64,000 nt of DNA from NCBI RefSeq assembly GCF_902784195.1, contig NZ_CACZTX010000002.1:124001-188000 (forward strand), in the 5' to 3' direction. The position numbers and the translations under genes are program-made. The notes beneath the pieces were generated by a model that was not told the DNA's origin, did no database searches, and saw only the letters and a program-made list of their open reading frames with translations. Each line of letters opens with the position of its first letter. Position 1 is the first letter of the stretch. The stretch is from an uncultured Methanobrevibacter sp. GTDB lineage: Archaea > Methanobacteriota > Methanobacteria > Methanobacteriales > Methanobacteriaceae. Shown here in pieces: positions 10,897 to 20,393 of this stretch.

Positions 10897-11271
10897 ATGA
10901 AATTTTTAGGAAACATCTCACACCTTGCCAATTCTGGAAAATTAATTGTCAAAACCACAAAGACTCCTCCTGCAGGAGCTTTTGTTTTTACTAATGATAA
11001 GCAGAAAATAGGTAAGGTATATTCTATTTTTGGCCCAGTTAAAAATCCATATGTTTCCGTAAATATTTTTAGGTCAGTAAATAGAAGAGATCTTGAAAGT
11101 AGACATGGTGAAAAGCTATTTGTTTCCACTAAAAGTGAAATGGAAAAGATGAATAGAAAAAATAAGAACTCTAAGTCTAAAAAGGGTTCAAAAGCTAATT
11201 CCAGAAATTCCAGGAATTCAAAAAATTCTAGAAGTAGGAAATCTAATTCAAGAAAAAGAAGAAACAAATAG
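10897..11271 (+). CDS. gar1: H/ACA ribonucleoprotein subunit Gar1
   Basis: 124-residue Gar1, the small protein of H/ACA RNPs that guide pseudouridylation of rRNA. The N-terminal core shows the beta-barrel pattern GNISHLANSGKLIVKTTKTPPAGAFVF and GKVYSIFGPVKNPYVSV. The last 45 residues are a Lys/Arg/Asn/Ser-rich basic tail, typical of an RNA-binding extension. The ATG at 10897 has AAGGTGA five bases upstream; a TTG one codon earlier is less likely. It directly precedes tfb, a common methanogen arrangement, with repeated hairpins between them. Confidence 0.9.
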   Translation: MKFLGNISHLANSGKLIVKTTKTPPAGAFVFTNDKQKIGKVYSIFGPVKNPYVSVNIFRSVNRRDLESRHGEKLFVSTKSEMEKMNRKNKNSKSKKGSKANSRNSRNSKNSRSRKSNSRKRRNK

Positions 11272-11289
11272 TTTAATTTAAAAAACTTT

Positions 11290-11370
11290 TTTCTCTATTT
11301 ATTTCTTAGAGAAAATTAAAAGTTTTTCTCTATTCATTTCTTAGAGAAAATTAAAGGCATTTCTCTATTT
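11290..11370. repeat. 35-bp tandem repeats forming hairpins between gar1 and tfb
   Basis: Two copies and the start of a third of a 35-bp unit (starts about 11290, 11325, 11360). Each unit contains ttctcta...tagagaa, a perfect 7-bp inverted repeat in T-rich sequence, so the transcript would form repeated small hairpins after the gar1 stop. They could act as terminators or attenuators between the two genes. Confidence 0.75.
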
Positions 11371-11415
11371 TTAGGGATAAAACTTAGTCAAATTGATATA
11401 ATAGGAGAGATTAAC

Positions 11416-12405
11416 ACGAAAGAAGGATTATCTGATGAAGTTCTTCAAAATTCCAAAAGAACTTCAAGAAGAAGACAAAAAGATGACTCTGAGCCAGAAA
11501 AACAAACTGTATGTCCTCAATGTGGATCAACTGAATTGATTGGAGATTATGAAAGGGCAGAAGTGGTTTGTGCTAACTGTGGATTAGTTATTGATGAAAA
11601 CCTTGTAGATATGGGTCCTGAATGGAGAGCATTCGACCATGAACAAAGAGACAAACGTACAAGAGTAGGTGCTCCTATTACTTACACTATTCACGATAAA
11701 GGTTTAAGTACAATGATTGATTGGAGGAATAAGGACATCTATGGTAGAGATATTCCTGCAAGAAACAGAGCTCAATGGTACCGTTTAAGAAAATGGCAAA
11801 GAAAAATCAGAATTTCCGGTGCTACTGAACGTAACTTGGCTTTTGCATTAAGTGAATTAGACAGAGACTCTTCAAGATTAGGTCTTCCAAGAAGTGTAAG
11901 GGAAGCTGCTTCTGTTGTTTACAGAAGTGCAGTGGAAAACAAGCTTATCCGTGGAAGAAGTATTGAAGGAGTTGTAGCTGCTTCTTTATATGCAGCTTGT
12001 AGAAGATGTAAAGTACCTCGTACTTTAGATGAAATCGCTGAAGTTTCTAGAGTAAGTAAAAAAGAAGTTGGAAGAACTTACAGATTCTTAACAAGAGAAT
12101 TGAACATTAAATTACCTCCTACATCTCCAGTAGATTACGTTCCAAGATTCGCAAGTGAACTTGGTCTTTCTGGTGAAGTACAATCCAGATCCATTGAAAT
12201 CATTGAAAAGGCAATGGAAAAAGGATTAACTTCCGGTAGAGGTCCAACTGGTGTAGCAGCAGCTGCATTATACATTGCATCTGTTTTATTAGGTGAAAGA
12301 AAAACCCAAAGGGATGTTGCAGAAGTTGCAGGTGTAACTGAAGTGACTATCCGTAACAGATACAAAGAACTTACTGAACAATTAGAAATGGGTGTAACTT
12401 TATAA
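11416..12405 (+). CDS. tfb: Transcription initiation factor B (TFB), non-standard start codon
   Basis: Archaeal TFIIB homologue that bridges TBP at the TATA box and RNA polymerase. Visible are the N-terminal zinc ribbon (CPQCG then CANC about 15 residues later), the B-finger/linker with [17 protein letters not shown], and two cyclin folds ending [14 protein letters not shown]. The reading frame runs upstream of the zinc ribbon to a stop at 11317, but it contains no ATG, GTG or usable TTG before the ribbon. I place the start at ACG 11416, because GGAG lies 8 bases before it and the resulting N-terminus ([16 protein letters not shown]) is plausible. ATT at 11410 is the alternative. A TTG at 11536 would destroy the zinc ribbon. 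A sequencing error is possible. Confidence 0.93.
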   Translation, partial: TKEGLSDEVLQNSKRTSRRRQKDDSEPEKQTVCPQCGSTELIGDYERAEVVCANCGLVIDENLVDMGPEWRAFDHEQRDKRTRVGAPITYTIHDKGLSTMIDWRNKDIYGRDIPARNRAQWYRLRKWQRKIRISGATERNLAFALSELDRDSSRLGLPRSVREAASVVYRSAVENKLIRGRSIEGVVAASLYAACRRCKVPRTLDEIAEVSRVSKKEVGRTYRFLTRELNIKLPPTSPVDYVPRFASELGLSGEVQSRSIEIIEKAMEKGLTSGRGPTGVAAAALYIASVLLGERKTQRDVAEVAGVTEVTIRNRYKELTEQLEMGVTL

Positions 12406-12553
12406 CACTCAATTCTTTTCTTTTTTTATTTCGATCATTTCATTTTTCAAGCTTTTTTTATCACATATATTTTTATTCGTATATTATGAAACTATTAAAA
12501 AAATTAAAATCATTTCTTAAAAAATTAATTAAAAAAAATTGATTTCATGTAAA

Positions 12554-12569
12554 TCATGTAATTACATGA
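12554..12569. promoter_or_regulatory. 16-bp palindrome between convergent genes
   Basis: Perfect palindrome tcatgtaattacatga in the 222-bp spacer between the convergent tfb and glycosyltransferase genes, preceded by another ttcatgtaa. Position after both stops suggests an RNA-end structure or a protein site; function unknown. Confidence 0.4.
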
Positions 12570-12627
12570 AGTAAAAAATAGTTTATTAAAAAAATAAATA
12601 AAAAAGGCTTATTTTTCAATTCAGGCA

Positions 12628-14559
12628 CTAATAAAGCTTTGAATATTTTTCAATGCTTAAGTCAAGATCTTTTAGGATTTCAGTATTGTCCCATGGTTCG
12701 ACCTTGTTTAGGTTTTCCTGATACTTGTCAAGATTATCTAAAAAGCTTTCAATCTTATTGACATCCAAGTCATCATGGGATTCTCCAAATCCTAACTTTT
12801 CAACATAGAAACCATTCAATATCTGTTCAAAGTTCTTATGGGCAGGAGTGCAGTAGATAGGCTTTTTAAGATATATTGCCTCTGAAATCATAGTAAACCC
12901 TCCGTTCACTATAATTGCCTTAGCTGTTCTCATGTCCTCAAAGATCTGCTTTTCATTAAATGACCTGTAAGTCAAGTTCTCATCGACATCATCCTTGTTG
13001 AAGCCATAAACGATGAATTTGTAATCAAGTTTCTTAAGCTCTTCCATAAGGTTTATGCTTGATTCTGCTGTTTGATAAACCAAAACATGGTCTCCTCCAA
13101 CAGGTTCCAGTTTCATTATCTCTTCCCTTAATACTGGAGGGTAAAGTGCAGTCATGTTAGGATGCTTTAATGGAGGATAGAAGAATGTTGTGATTATGTG
13201 CCTTTTTGGTCTTAATATGTATGATTTGGTAACTGCCTTTGCAGTTAGCATATCCGCCCTGTGATGTGGAGGATAATCATATTCGCATTGGGTCAACATA
13301 TGGATGTTGTCAAGACTGATCAATGGGATGTTCATGAGCTTGCTTAGCATACTTGCATAGTTCTCAAAGTCGGATATGATTATATTAGGCTTTATTCTCT
13401 TGCATTCCTTATATAAAACATTGTATCCTTCCTTTAAGTTTGTAGGATTTGCCTTCAATGCCTTAAAGAATGTTTTCTTGGTTCTAACCACGTTGTTCTC
13501 ATAGACAGTATTGAATCCTCCAATCTCAAATACATTATCAAATTTATTGGATAGGAATTCATATGCCCTTTCACTGGAAAAGATATAAACATCATATTTT
13601 TTGGTTAAATGCTCTAGAATAACGCTGCTTCTGATTGCATGTCCCATTCCTTCTCCACAAACGGAATAGAAAATTCTTTTCCTGCCTTCAGAGCCTGCTG
13701 CCTCTTTAACGATAAGGCCAGTTTCCTCTTCACTGACTTCAATAAGTTCATTTTCTTTGATTTCTCTGTCCTTGAATTTATTGATTCTGTCTTTTAGCTT
13801 TCTGTTTCTGGATTTTTCAGCAATCTTTTCCATTTCAACACTATCAAGTGCAGATATTGGATCATGTCCAAACTCATAGCCTAAGTCCTCAGCTGAAGTT
13901 CTTTTTCCTCTAAAGTCATTTACAGTGCTTTTACCATATTGCTTAAGCAAGGTGTAAAGTCCTTCCTCTTCAAGTCTTCTGGTGGAAACACCGATTCTTG
14001 CATTTCTAAGAACTTTAAATTCACTGATTTCAGCAACACGTTCAATATAATCAGTGTCTTCTCCGAAGTTCAGGTTCTCATCAAAACCTCCAACTTCATC
14101 ATGCAATTCCTTTTTGGAGATTATTCCATAGCATCCCGCTCCATGAGGCTTTATGTTTTCAACAGCTATCATAAACCAGTTTGCAAGGTCATGAAGATAC
14201 TTGTCTCTTTTCTTTTCAGAAAGTGGGGTCATTTGGGTAATGGCTATTCCCAATTCCTCAGACTCAAACTCTTCAACTACATTGCTTAGGTAATTTTCAG
14301 TCAATTCCAAATCAGAATCTAAAAATAGTAATATTTCACCTTGGGCGACTTCTGCACCTCTATTTCTTCCAGGTCCCGGAAGCCCTCCTTCTACAACAAC
14401 ACAACCATAGTCTTTAGCAATCTCTCTAGTATTATCATCGGATTGTGCATCTGCAACAATAACTTCATAATCAGTAAAATCTTGGGATTTTATGCTTTCA
14501 AGCAATTTAGGAAGATATTCCTCTTCATTGTATGTGGGTATGATAATACTAATCTTCAT
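12628..14559 (-). CDS. Fused GT2 and MJ1255-type glycosyltransferase
   Basis: A 643-residue two-domain enzyme. Residues about 1-240 are a family 2 glycosyltransferase with SIIIPTYNEEEYL, the nucleotide-binding Asp in VADAQSDDN and the metal-binding LFLDSDLEL. After a charged linker (about 240-295) comes a second, GT-B fold module like MJ1255-type archaeal glycosyltransferases: CGEGMGHAIRS, the DFENYASM segment and the sugar-nucleotide region VNGGFTMISEAIYLKKP. Such proteins decorate envelope lipids or polymers; the sugar is unknown. The start is taken as ATG 14559; an ATG three codons earlier (14568) is possible. It stands alone, with long spacers on both sides. Confidence 0.85.
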   Translation of the reverse strand: MKISIIIPTYNEEEYLPKLLESIKSQDFTDYEVIVADAQSDDNTREIAKDYGCVVVEGGLPGPGRNRGAEVAQGEILLFLDSDLELTENYLSNVVEEFESEELGIAITQMTPLSEKKRDKYLHDLANWFMIAVENIKPHGAGCYGIISKKELHDEVGGFDENLNFGEDTDYIERVAEISEFKVLRNARIGVSTRRLEEEGLYTLLKQYGKSTVNDFRGKRTSAEDLGYEFGHDPISALDSVEMEKIAEKSRNRKLKDRINKFKDREIKENELIEVSEEETGLIVKEAAGSEGRKRIFYSVCGEGMGHAIRSSVILEHLTKKYDVYIFSSERAYEFLSNKFDNVFEIGGFNTVYENNVVRTKKTFFKALKANPTNLKEGYNVLYKECKRIKPNIIISDFENYASMLSKLMNIPLISLDNIHMLTQCEYDYPPHHRADMLTAKAVTKSYILRPKRHIITTFFYPPLKHPNMTALYPPVLREEIMKLEPVGGDHVLVYQTAESSINLMEELKKLDYKFIVYGFNKDDVDENLTYRSFNEKQIFEDMRTAKAIIVNGGFTMISEAIYLKKPIYCTPAHKNFEQILNGFYVEKLGFGESHDDLDVNKIESFLDNLDKYQENLNKVEPWDNTEILKDLDLSIEKYSKLY

Positions 14560-14668
14560 TATAATCATCTCTGAATAATTAGATATGGTTGAATTGTTTT
14601 GTTTTTGTTATATATTTATTTAATAAAATTATTGTTTATAAATAATGATGATTTTTTTCATAATCTAT

Positions 14669-15811
14669 TTATAAGTATGAATATATGTTCCAGCTAAGTG
14701 AGTACCAATCACATTTTCCATTCAAATCAATGGCTAAGTTATTTAACAATTCCATCTCATTATATTGATTTGAAAGATAAACTGTTGTTTTATTTTCATG
14801 ATCTGTTAAATTTAATACATCGTATTGATTTAATCCATCAAGATCATGTGGGTAGCCTACATCTAATTCATAAGAATCTGGACAAGCGCCATAAAATGCG
14901 ATTGAAAACCTTAATATGATGATTAGAATCAAAGCGATATGTGGAATCAAAATCTTCAAATACTTTTTAACTGATTTTCCGTTATCTCTCATTTTGCCTG
15001 ATAAAACAGATTTAATTGTGATCAGTTCTTCATTTAATTGGCTTTTAATTGCATCTCTTTTATATTTTTCAGTTATATAATCTGAAAATCCTTTAAGTAT
15101 TTCATTATTGTACATCAATATGAGTATCCCATAAATTCCTCCAACTGTTGGAGTTGCAAATAATCCTCCATCAATGAGTCCAATTATGCCGATTGTGATT
15201 GCAACTGCCAAAAAGATTCTTGGGGCTGCCTTTCGTCTTTGCAATGAAAGTACCATGACAATATAATTGATTGGAATTAATATGAATAGAAGACCAATTA
15301 AATCTGGAGTGTAAGCACTTAAGGAGCTTCCGGTATGGATTCCCGCTGGAATGTAAGTTAAAAGCATTCCAAGGATCATTCCAAATATTCCTTTGTATAA
15401 ATGGGAATGGAGAATGCTTGTGCTTGTTTCACTTGGATTCATGATTACAAGAATTGTGTTCCAGTCTATTCCAAGTGAATTCCTTAAGTAAAATTCCATG
15501 ATAATTCCTGCTATTGCAGTAAAGAGCAATATGATTAAGGATAACTTTAAGTAAAAATCCTTATCTTTCAGCATTTCTGGAATTTGGAGATTCTTAAAAT
15601 AGTTGTATATCTTTCCATTGTCTCCAAGTGTGGATAATATTATGGTAATTCCTAAAAGGACAAAAAAGAGAATGTCTTTTCCTTTTGATGATCCCATTAG
15701 AAGCGGTTGGGTAAATGGTCTTATGAATTGGTCTATTCCACTTAAGAAGAATAGGAGAGTTCCAAAAATGATTAGAATTATTCCAAAAGGAATGTATTTA
15801 TTTGTTTTCAT
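14669..15811 (-). CDS. Polytopic membrane protein of unknown function
   Basis: 380-residue protein with about seven hydrophobic spans: residues about 10-27, 47-64, 90-110, 140-158, 168-190, 198-215, 222-240, and one more near 290-308. It ends in an extracellular-looking tail of about 70 residues (CPDSYELDVGYPHD and later GKCDWYSLSWNIYS) with two Cys that might pair. I recognise no family. The fold could be a transporter-like or signalling membrane protein; nothing in the neighbours indicates a pathway. Confidence 0.75.
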   Translation of the reverse strand: MKTNKYIPFGIILIIFGTLLFFLSGIDQFIRPFTQPLLMGSSKGKDILFFVLLGITIILSTLGDNGKIYNYFKNLQIPEMLKDKDFYLKLSLIILLFTAIAGIIMEFYLRNSLGIDWNTILVIMNPSETSTSILHSHLYKGIFGMILGMLLTYIPAGIHTGSSLSAYTPDLIGLLFILIPINYIVMVLSLQRRKAAPRIFLAVAITIGIIGLIDGGLFATPTVGGIYGILILMYNNEILKGFSDYITEKYKRDAIKSQLNEELITIKSVLSGKMRDNGKSVKKYLKILIPHIALILIIILRFSIAFYGACPDSYELDVGYPHDLDGLNQYDVLNLTDHENKTTVYLSNQYNEMELLNNLAIDLNGKCDWYSLSWNIYSYL

Positions 15812-15979
15812 AAGAATTTCCCCATAGCAAAAGCCATTTTAATTTTTCAATTTCTAAAAATCCATATTTTCAAATATTTATTTAAAACATGAAATACAAT
15901 ATTATTATAAGTTTTATTAATCATATAATTTATAAATTTTTATATTTTAACTTGAATTATTATATTTTAAAGTGTTATC

Positions 15980-16810
15980 ATGTTTCCAATTAGCTTTTAT
16001 ATAGGTTTGATTTTAATAGGAATATTTGCAGGATTCGCTTCAGGATTGCTTGGAGTAGGTGGAGGATTCCTAATGGTTCCTCTGCAATTCTTCTTATTCA
16101 GTTCTGTAGGGGTTGACCCTTCACTTGCTATGATGGTGTCCTTGGGAACCAGTTTGGCAATTATCATTCCAACAGCATCCTCTGGAGCTTATCAGCATCA
16201 GAAAAAGAACAAATCAATCGTAAAACCAGCTATCAGATTAGCTGTTTTTGGAATTATTGGAGGATTTTGCGGTGGCCTTCTTGCAAATGTTGTTCCTTCA
16301 AGAATCTTGCAGATTATCTTTGCATGCCTACTCTTTATTGTAGCGTTGGATATGCTATTTGGCTCTCGAACTGATGGTGAAAAGGCATTGATTGATTTCA
16401 ATATATTGAGTGCAGCAATTGTAGGTTTTTCAATAGGTATAATCTCTGGATTGCTTGGTGTAGGTGGTGGTGTCTTCCTGATTCCTGCCCTTTGCATATT
16501 GTTTGGATTCAGCTTGATTCAAGCTATTGGAACATCTTCAGTCTTCATAGCCTTGACAGCTATTGGAGGGCTCATTTCATATATTTACACAGGTTGGTCA
16601 GTTAATCCAATGCCATATTCATTAGGTTATGTGAGTTTGGTGAATTTTGTTCTCATTGTACTGTTTTCAGTGCCTATGGCAACAGTTGGTGCAAAATTAG
16701 TTTATAAAATGCCTAAGGAAAGACTAAAACAGATATTTTCCATAATCCTGATTTATATGGCAATAAAAATGATCGGATTTGATCCAATAGCTATTCTATT
16801 GGGATTGTAA
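15980..16810 (+). CDS. TauE/SafE-family anion exporter
   Basis: 276-residue membrane protein of the TauE/SafE family, which moves sulfite, sulfonates or other organic anions across the membrane. It is an internal duplication: the signature GLLGVGGGFLMVP appears in the first half (about residue 22) and GLLGVGGGVFLIP in the second (about residue 158), each followed by three to four hydrophobic helices and a TSLA/TSSV box. Length and eight predicted spans are typical. It is divergent from the preceding membrane protein and convergent with the next, so monocistronic. Substrate unknown. Confidence 0.88.
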   Translation: MFPISFYIGLILIGIFAGFASGLLGVGGGFLMVPLQFFLFSSVGVDPSLAMMVSLGTSLAIIIPTASSGAYQHQKKNKSIVKPAIRLAVFGIIGGFCGGLLANVVPSRILQIIFACLLFIVALDMLFGSRTDGEKALIDFNILSAAIVGFSIGIISGLLGVGGGVFLIPALCILFGFSLIQAIGTSSVFIALTAIGGLISYIYTGWSVNPMPYSLGYVSLVNFVLIVLFSVPMATVGAKLVYKMPKERLKQIFSIILIYMAIKMIGFDPIAILLGL

Positions 16811-16887
16811 AAAATAGAATATCATAAAAAAAGTTAAAAAAAGTTAAAAAAAATAGTATGAGTAATTTATAAATTATTTTTTAGTAA

Positions 16888-17823
16888 TTATAAGGAACTC
16901 ACATCCTCTTTTTCTTCAAATACGACTCCAGTTCCTCTAATAACCACTTGAGATATGTTTTCTCCCATGCTTGGACCTAATGTTTCAATTGCCATATTCA
17001 TGTTCAATAGGCCATTGCATCCATCTGCCCTTAATTGCTTAATCAATTTCAACAATGCCTTATCTTCAGCAATTTTTGTACAAATAAGCAATTCCTTTTC
17101 TATTGAGTCTTCAATTCCAGATCTTATTTCTTCTCTTTGTTTAACGGAAAAGATATGGGTTGATTCGTAGACTCCTTTATATTCAATTATGTTCAATTCT
17201 TTAGGAGAATCTTCCATAGTCAATATCAAGACTCCTAAATTATTCATATCAAGTTCTCTGTCATAAAAACTGTGTATCTTTTTGGTTTGCTTTTCGTTAT
17301 ATGTCTCTTTAGTTTTTGGCTCTTTCTTGAAGATTTTCTCATATGTATTCCATAGGAAACGTGTAATCTTCTTGAAGACACCTGTAACGTGGGAGATAAT
17401 AGCTAAAATTGTTGCGATAAGGAAATAATTCACAGCAATAGGAAATGCAGCTTGAAGGATTATGACTATGCTTCCTGCTGTAATGACATTGAATCCTAAA
17501 GTTGGGTTTGCTATGATGAATCCATAGATAACTGTAATTAAGAAAAGAATAAATGCACTGATTGCACCGGTACTTTCTTCAAGATACCTTTTTGCAGCTA
17601 GGCTTTCAGCATATCCTGCAAAAAGCGGGGATAAGACCAATCCGAAATTCCATCCGTAAATGTCGAAATGAGTGTATAGGCAAATTACATAGGTGACTAT
17701 ACCTACTATTATCCCTATATCAATGCATCCTAGCTCTTTTAGGAATACTTTTCTCTCCTCTTCATCCTTGAGACGTTTAGAGATGGATAAATCGTTAACT
17801 TTCTGTTTGATTTTATTAAGCAT
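16888..17823 (-). CDS. Membrane protein with C-terminal YbjQ-like domain
   Basis: 311-residue protein. Residues about 30-165 contain four hydrophobic spans (GIIVGIVTYVICLYTHF, FILFLITVIYGFIIA and others). After a charged linker, the C-terminal 110 residues resemble the next gene's product: IIEYKGVYEST aligns with IVKYHGLVNGE, and LRADGCNGLLNM...LGPSMGENI with LGANGIIGLKI...LGGTMGNTI. I therefore read it as a diverged UPF0145/YbjQ domain fused to a membrane anchor. The function of YbjQ proteins is not established. The gene follows the YbjQ gene by 40 bases and is probably co-transcribed with it. Confidence 0.7.
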   Translation of the reverse strand: MLNKIKQKVNDLSISKRLKDEEERKVFLKELGCIDIGIIVGIVTYVICLYTHFDIYGWNFGLVLSPLFAGYAESLAAKRYLEESTGAISAFILFLITVIYGFIIANPTLGFNVITAGSIVIILQAAFPIAVNYFLIATILAIISHVTGVFKKITRFLWNTYEKIFKKEPKTKETYNEKQTKKIHSFYDRELDMNNLGVLILTMEDSPKELNIIEYKGVYESTHIFSVKQREEIRSGIEDSIEKELLICTKIAEDKALLKLIKQLRADGCNGLLNMNMAIETLGPSMGENISQVVIRGTGVVFEEKEDVSSL

Positions 17824-17863
17824 TTATTCACTCATTAAAAGTTGATTAAAAAATAGTTTAAGT

Positions 17864-18187
17864 TTATTTGTAACTTACAGCGGTTCCATATGCAGTTACT
17901 AAAATGGTGTTTCCCATAGTGCCTCCAAGGTTGTTATAGGATATCTTAAGCCCTATGATTCCGTTGGCACCAAGTTCCTTTGCCTTGTTTTCCATAATTT
18001 GGAATGCTTCATTTCTTGCTGATTCAAGCTCTTCAGCATAAGTGCTGGTTCTTCCTGCCACAACGTCTCTAACTCCAGAGAATAAGTCTTTATATATGTT
18101 GGATCCAATTAATGATTCTCCATTAACCAATCCATGATATTTTACAATGGTTTTGTTTTCTAAAGTACTTGTTGAGGACAATAACAT
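17864..18187 (-). CDS. UPF0145 (YbjQ) family protein
   Basis: 107-residue protein with the YbjQ/UPF0145 signature: an N-terminal strand VKYHGLVNGESLIG, the helix ESARNEAFQIMENKAKELGANGIIGLKISY and the terminal strand ILVTAYGTAVSY. The family is a small pentameric domain, sometimes labelled heavy-metal binding, but without a firm function. Its N-terminus is slightly shorter than usual. It heads a two-gene unit with the membrane-anchored diverged copy downstream. Confidence 0.88.
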   Translation of the reverse strand: MLLSSTSTLENKTIVKYHGLVNGESLIGSNIYKDLFSGVRDVVAGRTSTYAEELESARNEAFQIMENKAKELGANGIIGLKISYNNLGGTMGNTILVTAYGTAVSYK

Positions 18188-18321
18188 TTTATCACTTAAA
18201 ATTGTCTGATTTTAAAAAAATAATTATAATTTGACTTTTTGTTTTAAAAAACTATTGTTAGCTATTAAGTTTAATTAATAGCTATTTACTTGTTTTTTAA
18301 TTTTATTTATTAATAGTTAAT

Positions 18322-18510
18322 TTATTTAAAGAACATGAAATATGCCCATACGAGAATAAATACTACAATTACACCAAAGAGCATTATTCTGCTTTTTCTG
18401 ATGTTTTTCTGATTTTGTTCTAATACTTTTTGACAATCTGCAGAGCATACTCTTTCTTTCATTGGTATTGGGGTGCCGCATACTGGGCAATGTTTATGTG
18501 GTTCTACCAT
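18322..18510 (-). CDS. DUF2116-type zinc-ribbon membrane protein
   Basis: 62-residue protein with a treble-clef zinc ribbon, HCPVCGTPIPMKERVCSADCQ (two CxxC-like pairs), followed by a basic stretch and one C-terminal membrane span (IMLFGVIVVFILVWAYFMFF). This is the layout of archaeal DUF2116 proteins. The ATG at 18510 is chosen because AAGGTGAG stands seven bases before it. Function unknown; the zinc ribbon would face the cytoplasm. Confidence 0.8.
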   Translation of the reverse strand: MVEPHKHCPVCGTPIPMKERVCSADCQKVLEQNQKNIRKSRIMLFGVIVVFILVWAYFMFFK

Positions 18511-18658
18511 ATTTCTCACCTTTTTATTTTTTGATATTTAATTAGTTTAATAGTTTAATTAATTTAATTGATTATTAATTTAAATTTTAATTAATTATGT
18601 TCTATTATTTTAATATTAATTTAATATTATTTAAAAATTGTCTAAATTTAGTTTAAAC

Positions 18659-19453
18659 TTAGATATTAAAGAATTTTCTTGTTGTTTCACTTACCTTTTT
18701 GCCAAGCTCTTCACTATCCATTCCTTTGTACTCAGCTATTGTATTTAGGATATGTGGTAAGTATTCCGGTTTGTTTTTGTTTGATTTTGGCTTTTTAGGG
18801 AAGTTCCTTGGAATCAGGAATGGTGCATCAGTTTCTATCATCATCTTTTCAGGAGGAATCACGGTAACAGCTTCCTGCAGTGACTGGCCTCTTCTTTCAT
18901 CGCAAATCCAACCTGTCACTCCAATGGAGCAGCCTAATTCTAGGTATTTTTCAGCTTCCTCTTTAGTTCCTGTAAAGCAATGGACACAAGCCTTTTCACA
19001 CATATTTGGGTACTTTTCAAGTATTTTGACTAGATCTTCATGTGCTTCACGTTCATGTAAAAATAGTGGCATATCCAATTCATCTGCAAGCTTCACTTGC
19101 TCTTCAAACCATTTTCTTTGAACATCCTGTGGTGAATAGTTTCTGTTATAGTCAAGACCGCATTCTCCAATAGCAACCACACAGTCCTCTTTTGCAAATT
19201 CCCTTAAAGTTTCTATTGTGTTTTCATCACAGGTCTTAGCATCGTGAGGATGAACTCCTGCAGTTGAGAATAGAACTCCTTTAAACTGGTCTTGATTTGC
19301 GAAATTGAGAGCTGTTTCGCTTGAGTGGATATTGGTTCCAGTAATGATGAACTGGCTTACTCCAACATCATTTGCATTTTTTATGATCTCTTCTCTGTTT
19401 TTATCAAAGGATTTGTGCATTAAATTTAATCCTATATCAATTAATCCAGTCAT
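18659..19453 (-). CDS. tatD: TatD-family metal-dependent deoxyribonuclease
   Basis: 264-residue TIM-barrel nuclease (3'-5' DNA exonuclease family). Motifs: DIGLNLMHKSF at the N-terminus, STAGVHPHDAK with metal-binding His, AIGECGLDYNRNYSPQ with the bridging Glu, HCFTGTKEEAEKYLELG, ITGW-type GVTGWICDERRG, and IETDAPFLIPRNF with the catalytic Asp. The pattern follows bacterial TatD itself (DERRG, PxxLPHIL) rather than the more common archaeal YcfH-like relatives. Spacing to pyrH is about 100 bases. The function may be DNA repair or degradation. Confidence 0.92.
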   Translation of the reverse strand: MTGLIDIGLNLMHKSFDKNREEIIKNANDVGVSQFIITGTNIHSSETALNFANQDQFKGVLFSTAGVHPHDAKTCDENTIETLREFAKEDCVVAIGECGLDYNRNYSPQDVQRKWFEEQVKLADELDMPLFLHEREAHEDLVKILEKYPNMCEKACVHCFTGTKEEAEKYLELGCSIGVTGWICDERRGQSLQEAVTVIPPEKMMIETDAPFLIPRNFPKKPKSNKNKPEYLPHILNTIAEYKGMDSEELGKKVSETTRKFFNI

Positions 19454-19534
19454 TCAAATCACTTTAAATAAGAATTAATAAAAAAATAAAGTTGTTTTGT
19501 TAGTTTTTAAGATAATTTCTTTAGAAATAAAAAA

Positions 19535-19577
19535 TTTTAAAAAAAGTAAAAATGTGTTATTTATTCAGAAATAACAC
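19535..19577 (-). terminator. Hairpin plus U-tract at the end of pyrH
   Basis: A 9-bp inverted repeat (19554-19562 with 19569-19577) overlaps the pyrH stop and is followed on the minus strand by a T-rich tract (complement of 19535-19552). Confidence 0.6.
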
Positions 19578-20238
19578 GGGTTCCTATTTTTTCACCTTTA
19601 ATAGCTCTAATTAGGTTTTGAGGTTCATTACCATTAGCTATTACGGTTTCTAAATTGGAACGCTTGATCATTTGAATTGCAGTTGTATCAATGAATTCAT
19701 AGGTTCCTGCCTTGACATCATTTCCGCTGATGATTCCCATCATGTCAGAAGCGGTGATTTCTTCAATCAATTCTGCATCATCATATTTTTTAGGATCTTT
19801 AGTGTATAATCCATCTACTGCGGTTAAGTTAACTAAAAGGTCTGCTTGAACATACTCTGCCAAGATTGCAGAAACTGCATCAGTACTATGTGCAGGTTCA
19901 GTTCCACCCATAACGATTATTTTTCCGCTTGCAGAAAATTCCAAAGCTTCTTGGAAATTATGAGGAACTCTTTGGTAAGCTGCATCTCCAAGTGCAAGCA
20001 ATAAGAGTTTTGCATTGACTCTTGTAACTTCTATTCCAATATCATCACATTTAGCTTCTCCAGCACCGAGGTCTCTTACAACTCCGATGTATTCCCTTGC
20101 AGGTTTTCCACCACCTACAACAACAAATATTTCATGCTCTTCACTTTGTTCCTTCAAGAGCTTTGCATATTCCTTAAATCTTTCAGCGTTGTAGTCCTGT
20201 AATAATATTGATCCTCCGATAGCAGCTACGATTCTCAT
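19561..20238 (-). CDS. pyrH: Archaeal UMP kinase
   Basis: 225-residue amino-acid-kinase-fold enzyme that phosphorylates UMP to UDP. Motifs: AAIGGSILL at the N-terminus, [40 protein letters not shown], and [15 protein letters not shown] near residue 145. These match archaeal rather than bacterial PyrH. The ATG at 20238 is preceded by a GGTGA-like site (aaaaggtga). The gene is apparently single, ending in a hairpin terminator. Confidence 0.95.
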   Translation of the reverse strand: MRIVAAIGGSILLQDYNAERFKEYAKLLKEQSEEHEIFVVVGGGKPAREYIGVVRDLGAGEAKCDDIGIEVTRVNAKLLLLALGDAAYQRVPHNFQEALEFSASGKIIVMGGTEPAHSTDAVSAILAEYVQADLLVNLTAVDGLYTKDPKKYDDAELIEEITASDMMGIISGNDVKAGTYEFIDTTAIQMIKRSNLETVIANGNEPQNLIRAIKGEKIGTRVISE

Positions 20239-20393
20239 AAATTCACCTTTTAATTAAATAGTTTAATAGTTTTTATTTAGTTTTAATTTTTAGTAGATTA
20301 AGTTTTTTTTAGTAAATTTAAATTTATAAAAAAATTTTGTAAAATAACTTAATTTATTACTTTAATTTATCTATTTAATTATATTTAAATTTA

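Noticed and set aside
10884-11267. Minus-strand frame of 127 codons over gar1
   Set aside because: It is the antisense shadow of the Lys/Arg/Ser-rich gar1 tail; Leu/Phe-rich composition follows from the opposite strand.
11435-11540. 33-codon ATG frame overlapping the start of tfb
   Set aside because: It is out of frame with tfb, ends at 11539 and overlaps the conserved zinc ribbon coding sequence; no independent support.
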